DNA of 43,925 bases from Actinomycetota bacterium (GTDB taxonomy: Bacteria > Actinomycetota > Acidimicrobiia > Acidimicrobiales > MedAcidi-G1): NCBI GenBank assembly GCA_014381745.1, contig JACNLA010000029.1:11783-55707 (forward strand), in the 5' to 3' direction. Position 1 is the first letter of the stretch. Every line of letters starts with the position of its first letter. The position numbers and the translations under genes were made by a program. Under the pieces are notes generated by a model, which saw only the letters and a program-made list of their open reading frames with translations, made no database searches and was not told the DNA's origin. This document shows, piece after piece, positions 1 to 8,497 of the stretch.

Positions 1-1086
1 GATGTCCTGGTGGTGTGTCCACCCGGGCTGGAGGAGGTCGTTGCCGCCGAGTTGGCCACACTCGGAGTTCGACGTACCCGAACGGAAAAGGGTGGTGTCA
101 CGTGCCGGCTGACCACCCGCCAGCTGTACGCGGCGAACATGTTTCTGAGGTGCGCCACCAGAGTTCTAGTAAGGGCGGCAACGTTCACGGTAAGGACCTT
201 TGCCGACCTGCAACGACGGTTGGGAGAGGTCGACTGGTCCGAGTGGTTGGACGGGACCACCCGTCCCGCGTTCCGTGTAACCACCCGGAGGTCGATGCTC
301 TGGCATGATGCAGCCGTTGCTGAGAGGTTCGAGGCTGCGCTCCCAGGTCACGCCGTGGACGGACCCGAACAACTGATCGTCGTCAGGGCCGTGAAGGACA
401 GGTTCGTGGTGAGCATCGACTCGTCGGGGGCACCCCTCCATCAGAGGGGTTGGCGACTCGATCAGGCGAAGGCGCCGCTGCGTGAGTCGGTTGCTGCGGG
501 TCTTCTGGTGGCTTCCGGCTGGGATCCGACGACGTCGTTCGTGGATCCGATGTGTGGGTCCGGAACGATCGCAATCGAGGCGGCCATGATGGCCGCCGGG
601 CGTGCGCCCGGGGCGGGGCGTTCGTTCCGCTTCCAGGACTGGTCGGGGTTTCAGCCCGGCACCTGGGCCAGCGTCACAACCGAGGCCTCCACCTCCGTGA
701 CCGGCGCCCCGGCCATCGTTGCCGCCGACCGCGACGCCGGGGCTGTCGAGTCCGCCCAGTCCAACGCCGAACGGGCAGGCGTAGCCGAGATGATCCAGTT
801 CAGGCAGGCTCCGATCTCGGCTCTCGAGCCGTTTCCATCCGATGACGCGCCGGGCCACATGGTCACCAACCCGCCCTGGGGAGGACGTGTGTCTCCAGGG
901 GGTGACCTCAGGAACCTGTACGCCACCCTCGGCCGTGTCGGGAATGAGAAACTCCCAGGGTGGGGCCTGGGTCTGCTCGTGGCCGACAGGGATCTTGCCC
1001 GTCAGGTGCGCCCTGGTCTCACAGAGTCGCTGCACCTGGAGTTGGGAGGGCGACGAGCCTGGCTATTGACCGGAAGGTTCGCCTAA
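1..1086 (+). CDS. THUMP-domain class I SAM-dependent RNA methyltransferase (partial at 5' end)
   Basis: Probable RNA guanine-N2 or related base methyltransferase of the RlmL/Trm14-like group, acting on rRNA or tRNA in the cytoplasm. The visible 361 codons begin with the typical PPGLEEV N-terminus, followed by a THUMP-like RNA-binding region (about residues 50-155) and a Rossmann methyltransferase with DPMCGSGT as SAM-binding motif I and the NPPWGG catalytic motif. The frame is open to base 1, so the true start lies outside the window; a GTG at 10 is the first possible internal start but would cut into the conserved N-terminus. It ends 3 nt from the convergent LLM gene. Exact substrate cannot be read from sequence. 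Confidence 0.85.
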   Translation, partial: DVLVVCPPGLEEVVAAELATLGVRRTRTEKGGVTCRLTTRQLYAANMFLRCATRVLVRAATFTVRTFADLQRRLGEVDWSEWLDGTTRPAFRVTTRRSMLWHDAAVAERFEAALPGHAVDGPEQLIVVRAVKDRFVVSIDSSGAPLHQRGWRLDQAKAPLRESVAAGLLVASGWDPTTSFVDPMCGSGTIAIEAAMMAAGRAPGAGRSFRFQDWSGFQPGTWASVTTEASTSVTGAPAIVAADRDAGAVESAQSNAERAGVAEMIQFRQAPISALEPFPSDDAPGHMVTNPPWGGRVSPGGDLRNLYATLGRVGNEKLPGWGLGLLVADRDLARQVRPGLTESLHLELGGRRAWLLTGRFA

Positions 1087-1089
1087 CCG

Positions 1090-2361
1090 TCAGAGGGCTG
1101 CGGCCGGAGGAGGAATCAGGTAGTCGGGGTCCACGGTCCTTGGTCCGTCACGTCTGGCCAGAGCTGCCTCAAAAGCCGGTGCCAACCGTTCCTCCTTGGA
1201 GCGGGCGAGATCCGGATCCCTCTCTGCAAACTCAGGCATCACCTCCGCGGCGAACAACTCCATCGACTCACAGATGTGTTCGTGCCTGTTGCGACCCGCC
1301 TGGCTGACGAAGATCACCTCGTCGATCCCGGCCGCCTCGTACTGGCGCAGCAGGTTCCGGAGTTGTTCCGGGGTGCCGATTGCCCCGCGCAGAGACAGGA
1401 GGCCGTCGCCGATCGAGGCGGCAGATCCGGCCAGGCGTGCGCGGAGTTCGACGTCGGTCTGGGCAGCCGTCTCACGGTCGAAACCGAAGGCACTGCGGTT
1501 TTCCTCGAACTCGGCCCAGATGTCTGTGACACCGGGCCTGTGCTGTCCGAAGCCGTAGAAGTGACCGAGCGAGTAGCCAAAGAAGTGGGCACCGTCGATA
1601 CCCCGGTCGATGGCGGTCGCCTCGTCCTCGTGACACATCATCGGCAGCACGCTGGAGATGTTTGCGTTGACAGCGAAGCCGGCGGGGACACACTCCTCAG
1701 ATGCGATGGTTGCGTAGTACTCGGCGACCCAGTGTCGAACCTCTTCGGCCTCGACGAAGGCGAACGTGAGGGCACCGATCCCCTTCTGTGCAGCCAACTT
1801 GATCGTCTCCCGTTGGCTGCACGCCACCCAGAGGGGCGGGTGGGGCTTCTGATGGGGCTTGGGCACGATGTTTCGTGGAGGCATCTTGAGCCACGGTCCG
1901 TCCCAACCGGCGAAGGGCTCCTCGACCATCATCCTGGCTGCGGCCTCGATGTGGTCCAGCCACTGGTCTCTTTTTGTCTCCCTGTCTGTGCCGAACCCCT
2001 CCAGCTCGGCGTTGGAGGATGATTCGCCGGAACCGAAGTCGACCCGACCGTCAGACAACAGGTCAAGGGTGTTGATCCGCTCCACCACCCTCGCCGTGTG
2101 GTTGTACTCGCCGGGGAGCAGCACGATTCCGTGTCCGAGCCTTATCCGGGTGGTGCGCTGGCTGGCCGCGGCAAGAAAGACCTCGGGTGCCGAGCTGTGG
2201 CTGTACTCCTCGAGGAAGTGGTGCTCAACCTCCCAGACGCGGTCGAAACCCAACTTGTCGGCCAACTCCACCTGGTCGAGGGCGTCCTTGAAGAGCTGGT
2301 GTTCTTCGCCGTCGTCCCACGGGCGTGGCAGCTGGTGTTCATAGAAGATCCCGAATTTCAT
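1090..2361 (-). CDS. LLM class flavin-dependent oxidoreductase (bacterial luciferase-like)
   Basis: A 423-residue TIM-barrel flavin oxidoreductase or monooxygenase. The N-terminus MKFGIFYEHQLP, the LGHGIVLLP segment and the DFGSGESSS segment are typical of the luciferase-like monooxygenase family that uses reduced FMN (some relatives use F420). At 423 residues it is longer than the usual 330-380 because of a C-terminal tail. The substrate is unknown; neighbours give no pathway. The ATG at 2361 is preceded 6 nt upstream by a -10-like box and no Shine-Dalgarno, consistent with leaderless transcription. Confidence 0.85.
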   Translation of the reverse strand: MKFGIFYEHQLPRPWDDGEEHQLFKDALDQVELADKLGFDRVWEVEHHFLEEYSHSSAPEVFLAAASQRTTRIRLGHGIVLLPGEYNHTARVVERINTLDLLSDGRVDFGSGESSSNAELEGFGTDRETKRDQWLDHIEAAARMMVEEPFAGWDGPWLKMPPRNIVPKPHQKPHPPLWVACSQRETIKLAAQKGIGALTFAFVEAEEVRHWVAEYYATIASEECVPAGFAVNANISSVLPMMCHEDEATAIDRGIDGAHFFGYSLGHFYGFGQHRPGVTDIWAEFEENRSAFGFDRETAAQTDVELRARLAGSAASIGDGLLSLRGAIGTPEQLRNLLRQYEAAGIDEVIFVSQAGRNRHEHICESMELFAAEVMPEFAERDPDLARSKEERLAPAFEAALARRDGPRTVDPDYLIPPPAAAL

Positions 2362-2367
2362 GCTGGA

Positions 2368-2373
2368 ACCCTA
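2368..2373 (-). promoter_or_regulatory. Putative -10 box of leaderless promoter (LLM oxidoreductase)
   Basis: TAGGGT ends 6 nt before the ATG at 2361. One of 17 similarly placed boxes in this window. No convincing -35. Confidence 0.5.
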
Positions 2374-2470
2374 TGGGCAGGGTCCGCTCCGCTCCCTGTC
2401 GGGCTGTACCGGGATGTAGCCTCTCGTCCGGTTGGAAGGCCCGGCCTTGCAGCGCGGAGGAGTACCCATA

Positions 2471-3325
2471 ATGCGAAGGAACCTGATGGTCGCTGCCTTG
2501 GCGCTGTTGGCCGTTGGTGCATGGTGGTTCCTGATTCGCGACAGCGCTCCACCAGCACCTGATATCGGTTCGGCTGCCCAGGTGGCCGCAGCTTCCCAGG
2601 CCACGACCACGACAGCGGCACCAACAACCACAACGTTGGCACCAACAACCACGACAGCGGCACCCACCACCACAGCGGCTGCACCTGCAACGACGACCGT
2701 GGCACCCACCACCACAGCAACGTCAACCACAACGGCCGCACCCGTAACGACGACGGTGGCGCCCACCACGACGGCTTCAGCCGTCCCAACGGGAACATGG
2801 ACGGTCGACACGTCCATCGGCGACTACAGCGACTTCACGAGCAGCTACGTGGGCTTTCGGGTCAACGAGGAACTGGGGCGCGGAATCGGAAACACGACAG
2901 CGGTCGGCCGGACTCCGCTCGTAACCGGAGAGGTCCAGTTGGACGGAACGGTTCTCCTGAGTGCCGAGATACGAGCCGATCTGCGTGGCTTGCAGACGGA
3001 CCGTTCATTTCGCGACCCGAAGGTTCAAGAGGCCCTGAACACGTCAACCCATCCGGAGGCCGTGTTCGCCCTGGAGGGCCCAATTGACCTCGGCGATGTC
3101 GATACCTCGGCGGAGGTGTCGGTGCCGGGAACGCTCACGGTGAACGGTGTCAGTCAACCGGTGGACGTGGACCTCTACGCCGACCTGGTGGGGAACGTGT
3201 TGGCCGTGGTCGGAACATTCGACGTCGTGTTCGCCGACCACGGCGTTGAGGTTCCATCGGCGTCGATCGTGATTGCAGTAGAGGACCACGGGATCGTCGA
3301 GATCCAGCTCTTCCTTACCCGCTGA
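2471..3325 (+). CDS. YceI-like lipid-binding domain protein with Thr/Pro/Ala-rich linker, membrane-anchored
   Basis: 284 residues. Residues 5-22 form an N-terminal hydrophobic anchor or signal; residues 44-103 are a low-complexity TTT/AP linker; residues 110-284 are a YceI-like barrel (GTWTVDTSIGDYSDF start; DPKVQEALNTSTHPEAVF and LTVNGVSQPVDVDL motifs). YceI proteins are lipocalin-like carriers of polyisoprenoid or amide lipids; here the domain would sit outside the membrane on a flexible stalk. The start is ATG 2471, which follows a GGAGG about 10 nt upstream; an in-frame TTG 39 nt earlier is less likely. No operon partner: the next gene starts 110 nt later. Confidence 0.85.
   Translation: MRRNLMVAALALLAVGAWWFLIRDSAPPAPDIGSAAQVAAASQATTTTAAPTTTTLAPTTTTAAPTTTAAAPATTTVAPTTTATSTTTAAPVTTTVAPTTTASAVPTGTWTVDTSIGDYSDFTSSYVGFRVNEELGRGIGNTTAVGRTPLVTGEVQLDGTVLLSAEIRADLRGLQTDRSFRDPKVQEALNTSTHPEAVFALEGPIDLGDVDTSAEVSVPGTLTVNGVSQPVDVDLYADLVGNVLAVVGTFDVVFADHGVEVPSASIVIAVEDHGIVEIQLFLTR
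2600..2779 (+). repeat. Low-complexity Thr/Pro/Ala-coding repeat tract
   Basis: Imperfect repeats of ACC/ACA/ACG threonine codons separated by GCACCC or GCACCA (Ala-Pro) encode the linker of the YceI-like protein. It is coding low complexity, not a CRISPR or mobile repeat, and may vary in length between strains. Confidence 0.8.
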
Positions 3326-3331
3326 CCGGGT
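3317..3331 (+). terminator. Hairpin around the stop codon of the YceI-like gene
   Basis: ACCCG (3317-3321) pairs with CGGGT (3327-3331); the 5-nt loop contains the TGA stop (3323-3325). No U-tract. Short, so tentative. Confidence 0.35.
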
Positions 3332-3435
3332 CGGGTGCCGAAGGTCCGTTTGCCAGAGGCACCGGTTTCAGGGGAGACTGACTGTTCAGCTGGAATACGG
3401 GCTGCTCAGACAGGGTTCGACAGCAAGGGAGATGC

Positions 3436-3681
3436 ATGGCCGCCGATCCGTCGGAAAGACTTCTTGAGGCAATCGACGCACTTGAGGACTTGGCGCGCTC
3501 GAGCACCCCTGCCCAGGCCGCCGATGACTTCGATCCGCTCGTTCTACAGACCTTCTGGCGTGAGTGGCCACATGCCAGCGTCTGGGCGGGAACCCTGTGG
3601 CGCCACCTGAACCAGGACCTTGACCAGCCAGCACGGGAACGCAGCGACCCTGAGCTGGATGAGGTCGGAGGTGTTGGCTGA
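3436..3681 (+). CDS. Hypothetical 81-residue acidic protein coupled to CBS protein
   Basis: Not recognised. The product is 81 residues, acidic, with a Trp-rich middle (FWREWPHASVWAGTLWRHL, about residues 40-58) and no signal peptide or membrane segment. ATG 3436 has a GGGAG site 4 nt upstream. Its TGA overlaps the ATG of the CBS gene by one base (TGATG), so the two are probably translationally coupled and may work together. Codon use matches neighbours. Confidence 0.7.
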   Translation: MAADPSERLLEAIDALEDLARSSTPAQAADDFDPLVLQTFWREWPHASVWAGTLWRHLNQDLDQPARERSDPELDEVGGVG

Positions 3682-4058
3682 TGGTCGCCGTGTCAGAGGT
3701 GATGTCAACCGGGGTGGCGACGCTCCAGCCCGACGCCACCATGTCAGATGCCGCCAAGGTAATGGTCAAGGGCGGTTTCGGATCCGTCGTCGTGGTGCTC
3801 GGAAAGATGATCCTGGGCATTCTCACCGAGCGAGATGTTCTGAGGGCAGCGGCAGGCGAGCCTGACCTCTCCAGTTCATCGGTTGAGGCGTGGATGACGG
3901 CTGAACCGGACACGGCCGGTCCCGACTTCGACACCGAGGACGCTGCGACCCTCATGCTCAGCCGGGGGTTCCGACACCTGCCGATCGTCGACTCGACGGG
4001 CCTCGTCGGGATGGTAAGCCTGCGCGACGTCCTGAGCGCCCGGATCGGTCGACGCTGA
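3681..4058 (+). CDS. CBS-domain pair protein
   Basis: A 125-residue stand-alone Bateman module: two CBS motifs, residues 1-55 (VMSTGVATLQPDATMSDAA, then GILTERDVL) and 65-123 (WMTAEPDTA, then HLPIVDSTGLVGMVSLRDVL). CBS pairs bind adenine nucleotides or other ligands and regulate a partner. No catalytic domain is attached. Translationally coupled to the unknown 81-residue protein upstream, which is the obvious candidate partner. Confidence 0.9.
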   Translation: MVAVSEVMSTGVATLQPDATMSDAAKVMVKGGFGSVVVVLGKMILGILTERDVLRAAAGEPDLSSSSVEAWMTAEPDTAGPDFDTEDAATLMLSRGFRHLPIVDSTGLVGMVSLRDVLSARIGRR

Positions 4059-4123
4059 CCGAGGACATCGGGGCCCGCGCCCAGAGGGTCGCATCCGGTG
4101 CGTCGGCCACCATCGTCTACGGA

Positions 4124-4726
4124 GTGGTCCGGTCGCTGATCCGTCTCGTTCTCTGGCCGTATTTCCGGGTGAGGGCCGTTGGTCGTCAGAATATTCCGGT
4201 GTCGGGGCCAGTGATTCTGGCACCTGTCCACCGCTCCAACCTGGACTCACCGTTGCTGGCGCCCCTGACAAGGCGGCGGTTTCGGGCCCTAGCCAAGGAG
4301 AGTCTGTTCAAGGTGAGGCCGATGGCCTGGTTTCTGGCTGCCCTCGGTGCGTTCCCGGTTCGACGGGGGAGTGCCGACAGGGAGTCCATCCGGGCTGCCC
4401 GATCGCTTCTGGATGCGGGTGCCATGTTGCTGGTCTTCCCTGAAGGTGGTCGACAGACCGGAGACCAGATCGAAGACCTCTTTGACGGTACCGCCTACCT
4501 GGCCGCCAAGACCGGTGCCGTAGTGGTTCCCGTCGGCATCTCAGGTACCGAGACCTCCATGCCGATGGGAACCAGGATTCCCAGGCCGACGCGGGTCAGG
4601 GTGGCAGTTGGTCGACCGATTCAGCCGCCGGACCAGAGCGGCCCGCGTAGCGCCCTGAGCGAATGGACCACGGTCTTGACTGCAGGGTTGCAGGAGGCTC
4701 AGGACGCCGCTGTGTCCATGCGTTGA
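4124..4726 (+). CDS. 1-acyl-sn-glycerol-3-phosphate acyltransferase family (PlsC-like)
   Basis: A 200-residue membrane-associated acyltransferase of phospholipid synthesis. It carries the HX4D catalytic motif (HRSNLD), the second block FPVRRGSADRESIR and the third block FPEGGRQTG. The usual length is 200-250 residues. GTG 4124 is the first canonical start but has no usable Shine-Dalgarno; the frame stays open upstream into the CBS gene without ATG, GTG or TTG, so an N-terminal extension from a rare start is possible. It follows the CBS gene by 65 nt. Confidence 0.85.
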   Translation: MVRSLIRLVLWPYFRVRAVGRQNIPVSGPVILAPVHRSNLDSPLLAPLTRRRFRALAKESLFKVRPMAWFLAALGAFPVRRGSADRESIRAARSLLDAGAMLLVFPEGGRQTGDQIEDLFDGTAYLAAKTGAVVVPVGISGTETSMPMGTRIPRPTRVRVAVGRPIQPPDQSGPRSALSEWTTVLTAGLQEAQDAAVSMR

Positions 4727-4778
4727 CGTCCACAGCCCGGGTGGGGGGTTGATCGGGCGGGCGTGGGAGGGTTCCGCG

Positions 4779-5648
4779 GTGGATGGTCGAACCAAGGTCG
4801 GTAGGAGTGCCGCGCTCCTGGCCGTGGGCCTGATGGCGTTCGGTCCGAGCATCGTGAAGATGTCGGACCTTCCCGAGATGACCTTCGTGTTCTGGCGTCT
4901 CCTGTTCGGTGCGCTCGGCTACGCCGTAGTGCTGGTTGCCACAAGGAAGCACTTCGGCTGGTTGGAACTTCGCCGCTCGATGCTCGGTGGGCTCATCTTC
5001 GGTGTGAACCTTGTGTTCTTCATGGCCTCCATGCGCCGTACGAGCGCAGCCAATGCTGTCGTGATCGGAGCCCTCCAACCGGTCATTCTCATGGGTGTGG
5101 CTGGACGGCTCTTTGGGGAGAGACCCCCTCGCTCCCTCTACGGCTGGTCGCTTGTCTCGATCGGTGGGGTCGCTCTGGCCATGTATGCCTCTCAGGGTGG
5201 CGGTGTGGCCACCAGGTCGGGCGACCTTCTAGCCCTGGTCACCATGTTGCTGTTCTCCCTCTACTACGTGGTCAGCAAGAGGGCACGATCGGAACTTGAC
5301 TCGGTCCCATATCAGTTGGGCCTGACGATCGTGGCTGTTCTGACAATCCTTCCAGCCGCCCTGATCGTCGGCCACCCCATCTCACCTCCCGTGGGATCCG
5401 ACTGGTGGCCCGTTGTGCTCATGGCGGTGATTCCGGGAACGGGTCACCTCCTCACCAACTTCGCCCACGCCCACGTTTCGCTACCGGTTATGGGTCTTAT
5501 CGGCCTGTTGTTCACCGCCATCGCCCCGCTCTACGCATGGTGGCTGGTCGGCGAGGAGCTAGGTGGCCTTCAGGCAGTCGGAATGGCTGTTGTGGTGGCT
5601 GCTCTGGCAGTGGTCGTCACGAGGCCGCTGGCTCCGGTGGCCACCTGA
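4779..5648 (+). CDS. EamA/DMT family transporter
   Basis: A 289-residue inner-membrane transporter with about ten hydrophobic helices arranged as two EamA repeats (residues about 10-130 and 145-285), the drug/metabolite transporter fold. Substrate unknown. GTG 4779 is preferred because a GGGAGG lies 8 nt upstream (4765-4770); a TTG 30 nt earlier is possible. It ends 17 nt from the convergent amidotransferase gene. Confidence 0.85.
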   Translation: MDGRTKVGRSAALLAVGLMAFGPSIVKMSDLPEMTFVFWRLLFGALGYAVVLVATRKHFGWLELRRSMLGGLIFGVNLVFFMASMRRTSAANAVVIGALQPVILMGVAGRLFGERPPRSLYGWSLVSIGGVALAMYASQGGGVATRSGDLLALVTMLLFSLYYVVSKRARSELDSVPYQLGLTIVAVLTILPAALIVGHPISPPVGSDWWPVVLMAVIPGTGHLLTNFAHAHVSLPVMGLIGLLFTAIAPLYAWWLVGEELGGLQAVGMAVVVAALAVVVTRPLAPVAT

Positions 5649-5665
5649 CCTCAGGGGCGGGCGGG

Positions 5666-6370
5666 TCAGCTCCCCCGCAGGAACCCCAGCATCCATGCAG
5701 CCACGTCGGAACTGTCGATGACGCCCTCAAGGGAGCGCATGGCGTCGTCCAACACCTTGTCGGGAAAGAGCCCCGTACGGCTCTGGTAGACGTCCGCGGC
5801 GAACTCGGTGGTGAACTCCGGATGTCCCTGGATTCCCAGCACGTGGTCGCCGATGGTGAAGGCGGCGATGGGGCAGTGGTCGCTCGTGGCGATGACCGTC
5901 GCGCCGTCGGGTAGTGCCGTCACCTGGTCCTTGTGGCTGTAGGCGATGCCGAACTGCTCCCGCTCCGGAAGCATCCACTCAGAAGGGTCGTCAACCTGCG
6001 CCTGGTGGATTCCTATTCCCCAGCCGCCTTCAGCCATCGTCACCTCACCGCCCAGGGCCTGGGCGAGTGCCTGGTGGCCGAAGCAGATCCCGACTGTCGG
6101 GGCTCTTTCTGCATCCAGCCTCACGAGCAGGTCCAGGAGGTCCGCCAGCCATGGTTCGTCGTCGTAGACGGATGCCCTGGAACCGGAGATCAGCCAACCG
6201 TCCTGTTCGCCCGGGTCAGCCGGCAGTTCACCGTTGACAACGTCGTAGTCCGTGATGGCTACGTTCGGATCAACAGCCCTCAAGAGGTTGCTGTAGAGGT
6301 CCAGATAGCCGCCGAACCGTTCGGCCCGGTCGCCACCCACCTCGTCGCAGCGGAGCAGTCCAATGCGCAC
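5666..6370 (-). CDS. Class I glutamine amidotransferase (GMP synthase-like)
   Basis: A 234-residue stand-alone GATase-1 domain. The catalytic triad is visible: nucleophile Cys about residue 96 in GICFGHQ, and His183 and Glu185 in GIQGHPEF. It resembles YfeJ/GuaA-like amidotransferases that transfer ammonia from glutamine or cleave gamma-glutamyl bonds. The start is GTG 6370 (VRIGLLRCDEV); a longer reading to 6634 would overlap the divergent rarD gene and adds unconserved sequence. The acceptor is unknown. Confidence 0.85.
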   Translation of the reverse strand: MRIGLLRCDEVGGDRAERFGGYLDLYSNLLRAVDPNVAITDYDVVNGELPADPGEQDGWLISGSRASVYDDEPWLADLLDLLVRLDAERAPTVGICFGHQALAQALGGEVTMAEGGWGIGIHQAQVDDPSEWMLPEREQFGIAYSHKDQVTALPDGATVIATSDHCPIAAFTIGDHVLGIQGHPEFTTEFAADVYQSRTGLFPDKVLDDAMRSLEGVIDSSDVAAWMLGFLRGS

Positions 6371-6487
6371 CGTCAGGACCGGCCCTGTCCCAAGGTGGAA
6401 ACGGTCGATGTGTCCGGCCCACGTGGTTTCACCCGATTCTCCATACCGGGAGGAGGATAGGGCGGCGGGTCCGGCGAGACTGCACCG

Positions 6488-7384
6488 ATGCAGAGGGGCC
6501 TCGTCTACGCGATATGTGCGTACACGATCTGGGGGCTGTCCCCGGTGTTCTGGAAGAGCCTGTCGTCGGTACCGGCGGCTGATGTCCTGGGCCACAGGGC
6601 GCTCTGGATCTTCGTGTTTGTGATGGTGGTCCATCTGGTCCGCAGGTCGTGGCGTGATGTCATAGCGGCAGCCTCGTCGCCACGGATTCTGGTTCTGGAG
6701 ATCGTGGCTGCAGCGCTGCTGGGCACCAACTGGCTGACCTGGGTCTGGGCAATGAACACCGACCGGGTGCTTGAGGGAAGCCTCGGGTACTTCATCAACC
6801 CACTGGTGAGCGTGTTATTGGGTGTTGTGTTTCTGGGGGAGTCGTTGCGTAGGGGCCAGTGGGCCGCCATTGCGTTGGCGACAATCGGCGTGGTGTGGCT
6901 CACCGTCGGCGTTGGAAGCCTTCCCTGGGTCTCGCTGGTCCTGGGGTTTACCTTCGGCTTCTACGGCCTCCTCAAGAAGAAGATCGACAGCCCACCCCTC
7001 GTAAGCCTGGCAATCGAGGTCTCGGTGATGATCATGCCGGCTCTGGTGTTCCTTGCCTTTCGGACCACCGGTGGTTCCGGTGTCGTGGGTCCGTCCAACC
7101 CGGGGACCACCGCACTGCTGGTCGCCAGCGGGGCGTTCACGGGAGTTCCGCTGCTGCTCTTTGCCGGAGCGGCACGACGGATCCCGCTCAGCCTGATCGG
7201 GATGATCCAGTATCTGGCGCCGACGCTCAACTTCTTGCTGGGCGTGTTCGTCTACGGAGAGTTGTTCGACGGTGGCCGTCTGGTCGGGTTCACCTTCATC
7301 TGGGTCGCCGTGGCTGTATTCGCTGCTGACGGCTGGCGGTCGGCCCGCAGGTCGCACCACCGCGTGCTCCGAACCAGATCCTGA
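6488..7384 (+). CDS. rarD: RarD family EamA transporter
   Basis: A 298-residue, ten-helix DMT transporter. The start (GLVYAICAYTIWGLSPVFWK), the NWLTWVWAMN segment, the SLGYFINPLVSVLLG block and the MIQYLAPTLNFLLGVFVYGE block are strongly RarD-like. Physiological substrate not established in the family. ATG 6488 gives the canonical N-terminus. Divergent from the amidotransferase with 117 nt between starts. Confidence 0.9.
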   Translation: MQRGLVYAICAYTIWGLSPVFWKSLSSVPAADVLGHRALWIFVFVMVVHLVRRSWRDVIAAASSPRILVLEIVAAALLGTNWLTWVWAMNTDRVLEGSLGYFINPLVSVLLGVVFLGESLRRGQWAAIALATIGVVWLTVGVGSLPWVSLVLGFTFGFYGLLKKKIDSPPLVSLAIEVSVMIMPALVFLAFRTTGGSGVVGPSNPGTTALLVASGAFTGVPLLLFAGAARRIPLSLIGMIQYLAPTLNFLLGVFVYGELFDGGRLVGFTFIWVAVAVFAADGWRSARRSHHRVLRTRS

Positions 7385-7411
7385 CCTCGGCTGGGAAGCC
7401 TCAGCCTCAGG
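7380..7411. terminator. Convergent hairpin between rarD and the flavodoxin-like gene
   Basis: CCTGA (7380-7384) pairs with TCAGG (7407-7411); these arms carry the stop codons of the two convergent genes. Inside, GGCTG (7389-7393) pairs with CAGCC (7402-7406). A 4-nt bulge separates the stems. No U-tract. Possible bidirectional terminator. Confidence 0.4.
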
Positions 7412-7823
7412 TAGAGGAGAGCACCCTTGTCGCGAACTCGGCTGCCTCGGAATCGAGGCGTCTTCGGTTCAGCGAGCATGCCGCAACCACATCGGCCCCA
7501 TGAGCCTCGAGTAGCTCAGCAAACCTGTCGGCCGCACTACCGGGGTTCACGGCGTGCGTCATGAAGGCGGCGACTCGCTTGTTCCAGAGCTTTGGAATTC
7601 CGCGAACCTTCGTGGCGTCGCCCGGCCTATGCCCGAAGAGGATGAGGCCGTCCACCCAGGTGCCGACAAAGACGAGGTCGGCCTCGGCCAACTCGCCCAT
7701 GTCGATGTTGGTGACAGGGCGAACTGCGACGGTCGCACCGGTTGCCTCTGCGGCACCTCCGATCAACTCGGCGGCCCTCTTCGTGTTGCCTGTGCGGCTC
7801 TGGTGGATGACTACGACCTTCAA
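7407..7823 (-). CDS. Flavodoxin-like protein
   Basis: 138 residues with a flavodoxin N-terminus: VVVIHQSRTGNTKRAAELI forms the first strand and FMN-phosphate loop (SRTGNT). The FVGTWVDG and AAFMTHAVNPG segments follow the flavodoxin fold. Likely an FMN electron carrier or quinone-type reductase; partner unknown. The start is TTG 7823, with GGAG 11 nt upstream; a purine-rich leader of about 85 nt separates it from the gene upstream on the same strand. Confidence 0.8.
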   Translation of the reverse strand: MKVVVIHQSRTGNTKRAAELIGGAAEATGATVAVRPVTNIDMGELAEADLVFVGTWVDGLILFGHRPGDATKVRGIPKLWNKRVAAFMTHAVNPGSAADRFAELLEAHGADVVAACSLNRRRLDSEAAEFATRVLSST

Positions 7824-7909
7824 CTTGTCTGCTGCTCCGGTTCCGGCATCGGTTGACGGAGATAATGCCTACCACCGGGCACCGGACGATGCATGGTTCT
7901 GGTGTCGCG

Positions 7910-8497
7910 TCAGGAGCGGTCCAGGTCGGCTAGGTGGCTGTCAACGTCGGATGGGGTCATCCCCATCTCGGCCATGCCGCCGGCAAGGACGGTCCTGTAC
8001 CGGGGTGCCGGTGGCGCTATCGGTGGAGGGTCGGTCGATGCAAGGGTCACAGCCGAAATGCCGTCGATAGGTGGCATGGCCAACAGCCTGTCAATGAGGC
8101 CGTCTATCACGCGCGTGGAGTCACCTGGTTTGGGCAGCCGGTCAGGAATCTGCACCGAGTCGGCAGGGAGACGGTTCTCCTGAGTGACGATGTCGGCCAG
8201 TTGGGAACGGGTCACCAACCAGGCTCGACCTACCGGGGTGAGGCGATCCGTTGGCAGGGGTTCAACCGGACAGAAGCAACAACCACCACCCCATCTCTGA
8301 GAGTTGCCTCCGAACCTGACCGGATGGGGCACCTCCACCCGCCGGTCAGCCTTTGGCGGGCTGGGGTCAGCGGCGCCACGGTGTGGTCCCCATGGCTCGC
8401 CGTCACCACAGCCGGTCAGATAGGCGAGAAAGCGGGCCTCAAGCAGGTTGGAACCGTATGCCACGTACCAGATCGTTTCGGGTGCCTCGGAAGGCAT
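7910..8497 (-). CDS. Gamma-glutamylcyclotransferase-fold protein (conserved actinobacterial hypothetical)
   Basis: 195 residues. The N-terminal WYVAYGSNL is the signature of the GGCT/AIG2 fold, and the Trp/Gly/Cys-rich RWGGGCCFCP region is typical of an actinobacterial subgroup sometimes mislabelled histone deacetylase. Activity is not assigned; a glutamyl-type cyclase or binding role is possible. Its ATG overlaps the surE stop by one base (TGATG), so it is probably translated from the surE transcript. Confidence 0.75.
   Translation of the reverse strand: MPSEAPETIWYVAYGSNLLEARFLAYLTGCGDGEPWGPHRGAADPSPPKADRRVEVPHPVRFGGNSQRWGGGCCFCPVEPLPTDRLTPVGRAWLVTRSQLADIVTQENRLPADSVQIPDRLPKPGDSTRVIDGLIDRLLAMPPIDGISAVTLASTDPPPIAPPAPRYRTVLAGGMAEMGMTPSDVDSHLADLDRS

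Noticed and set aside
2600-2779. Repeat array resembling a CRISPR or minisatellite
   Set aside because: Repeats are irregular and in frame, coding a Thr/Pro/Ala linker between a membrane anchor and a YceI domain.
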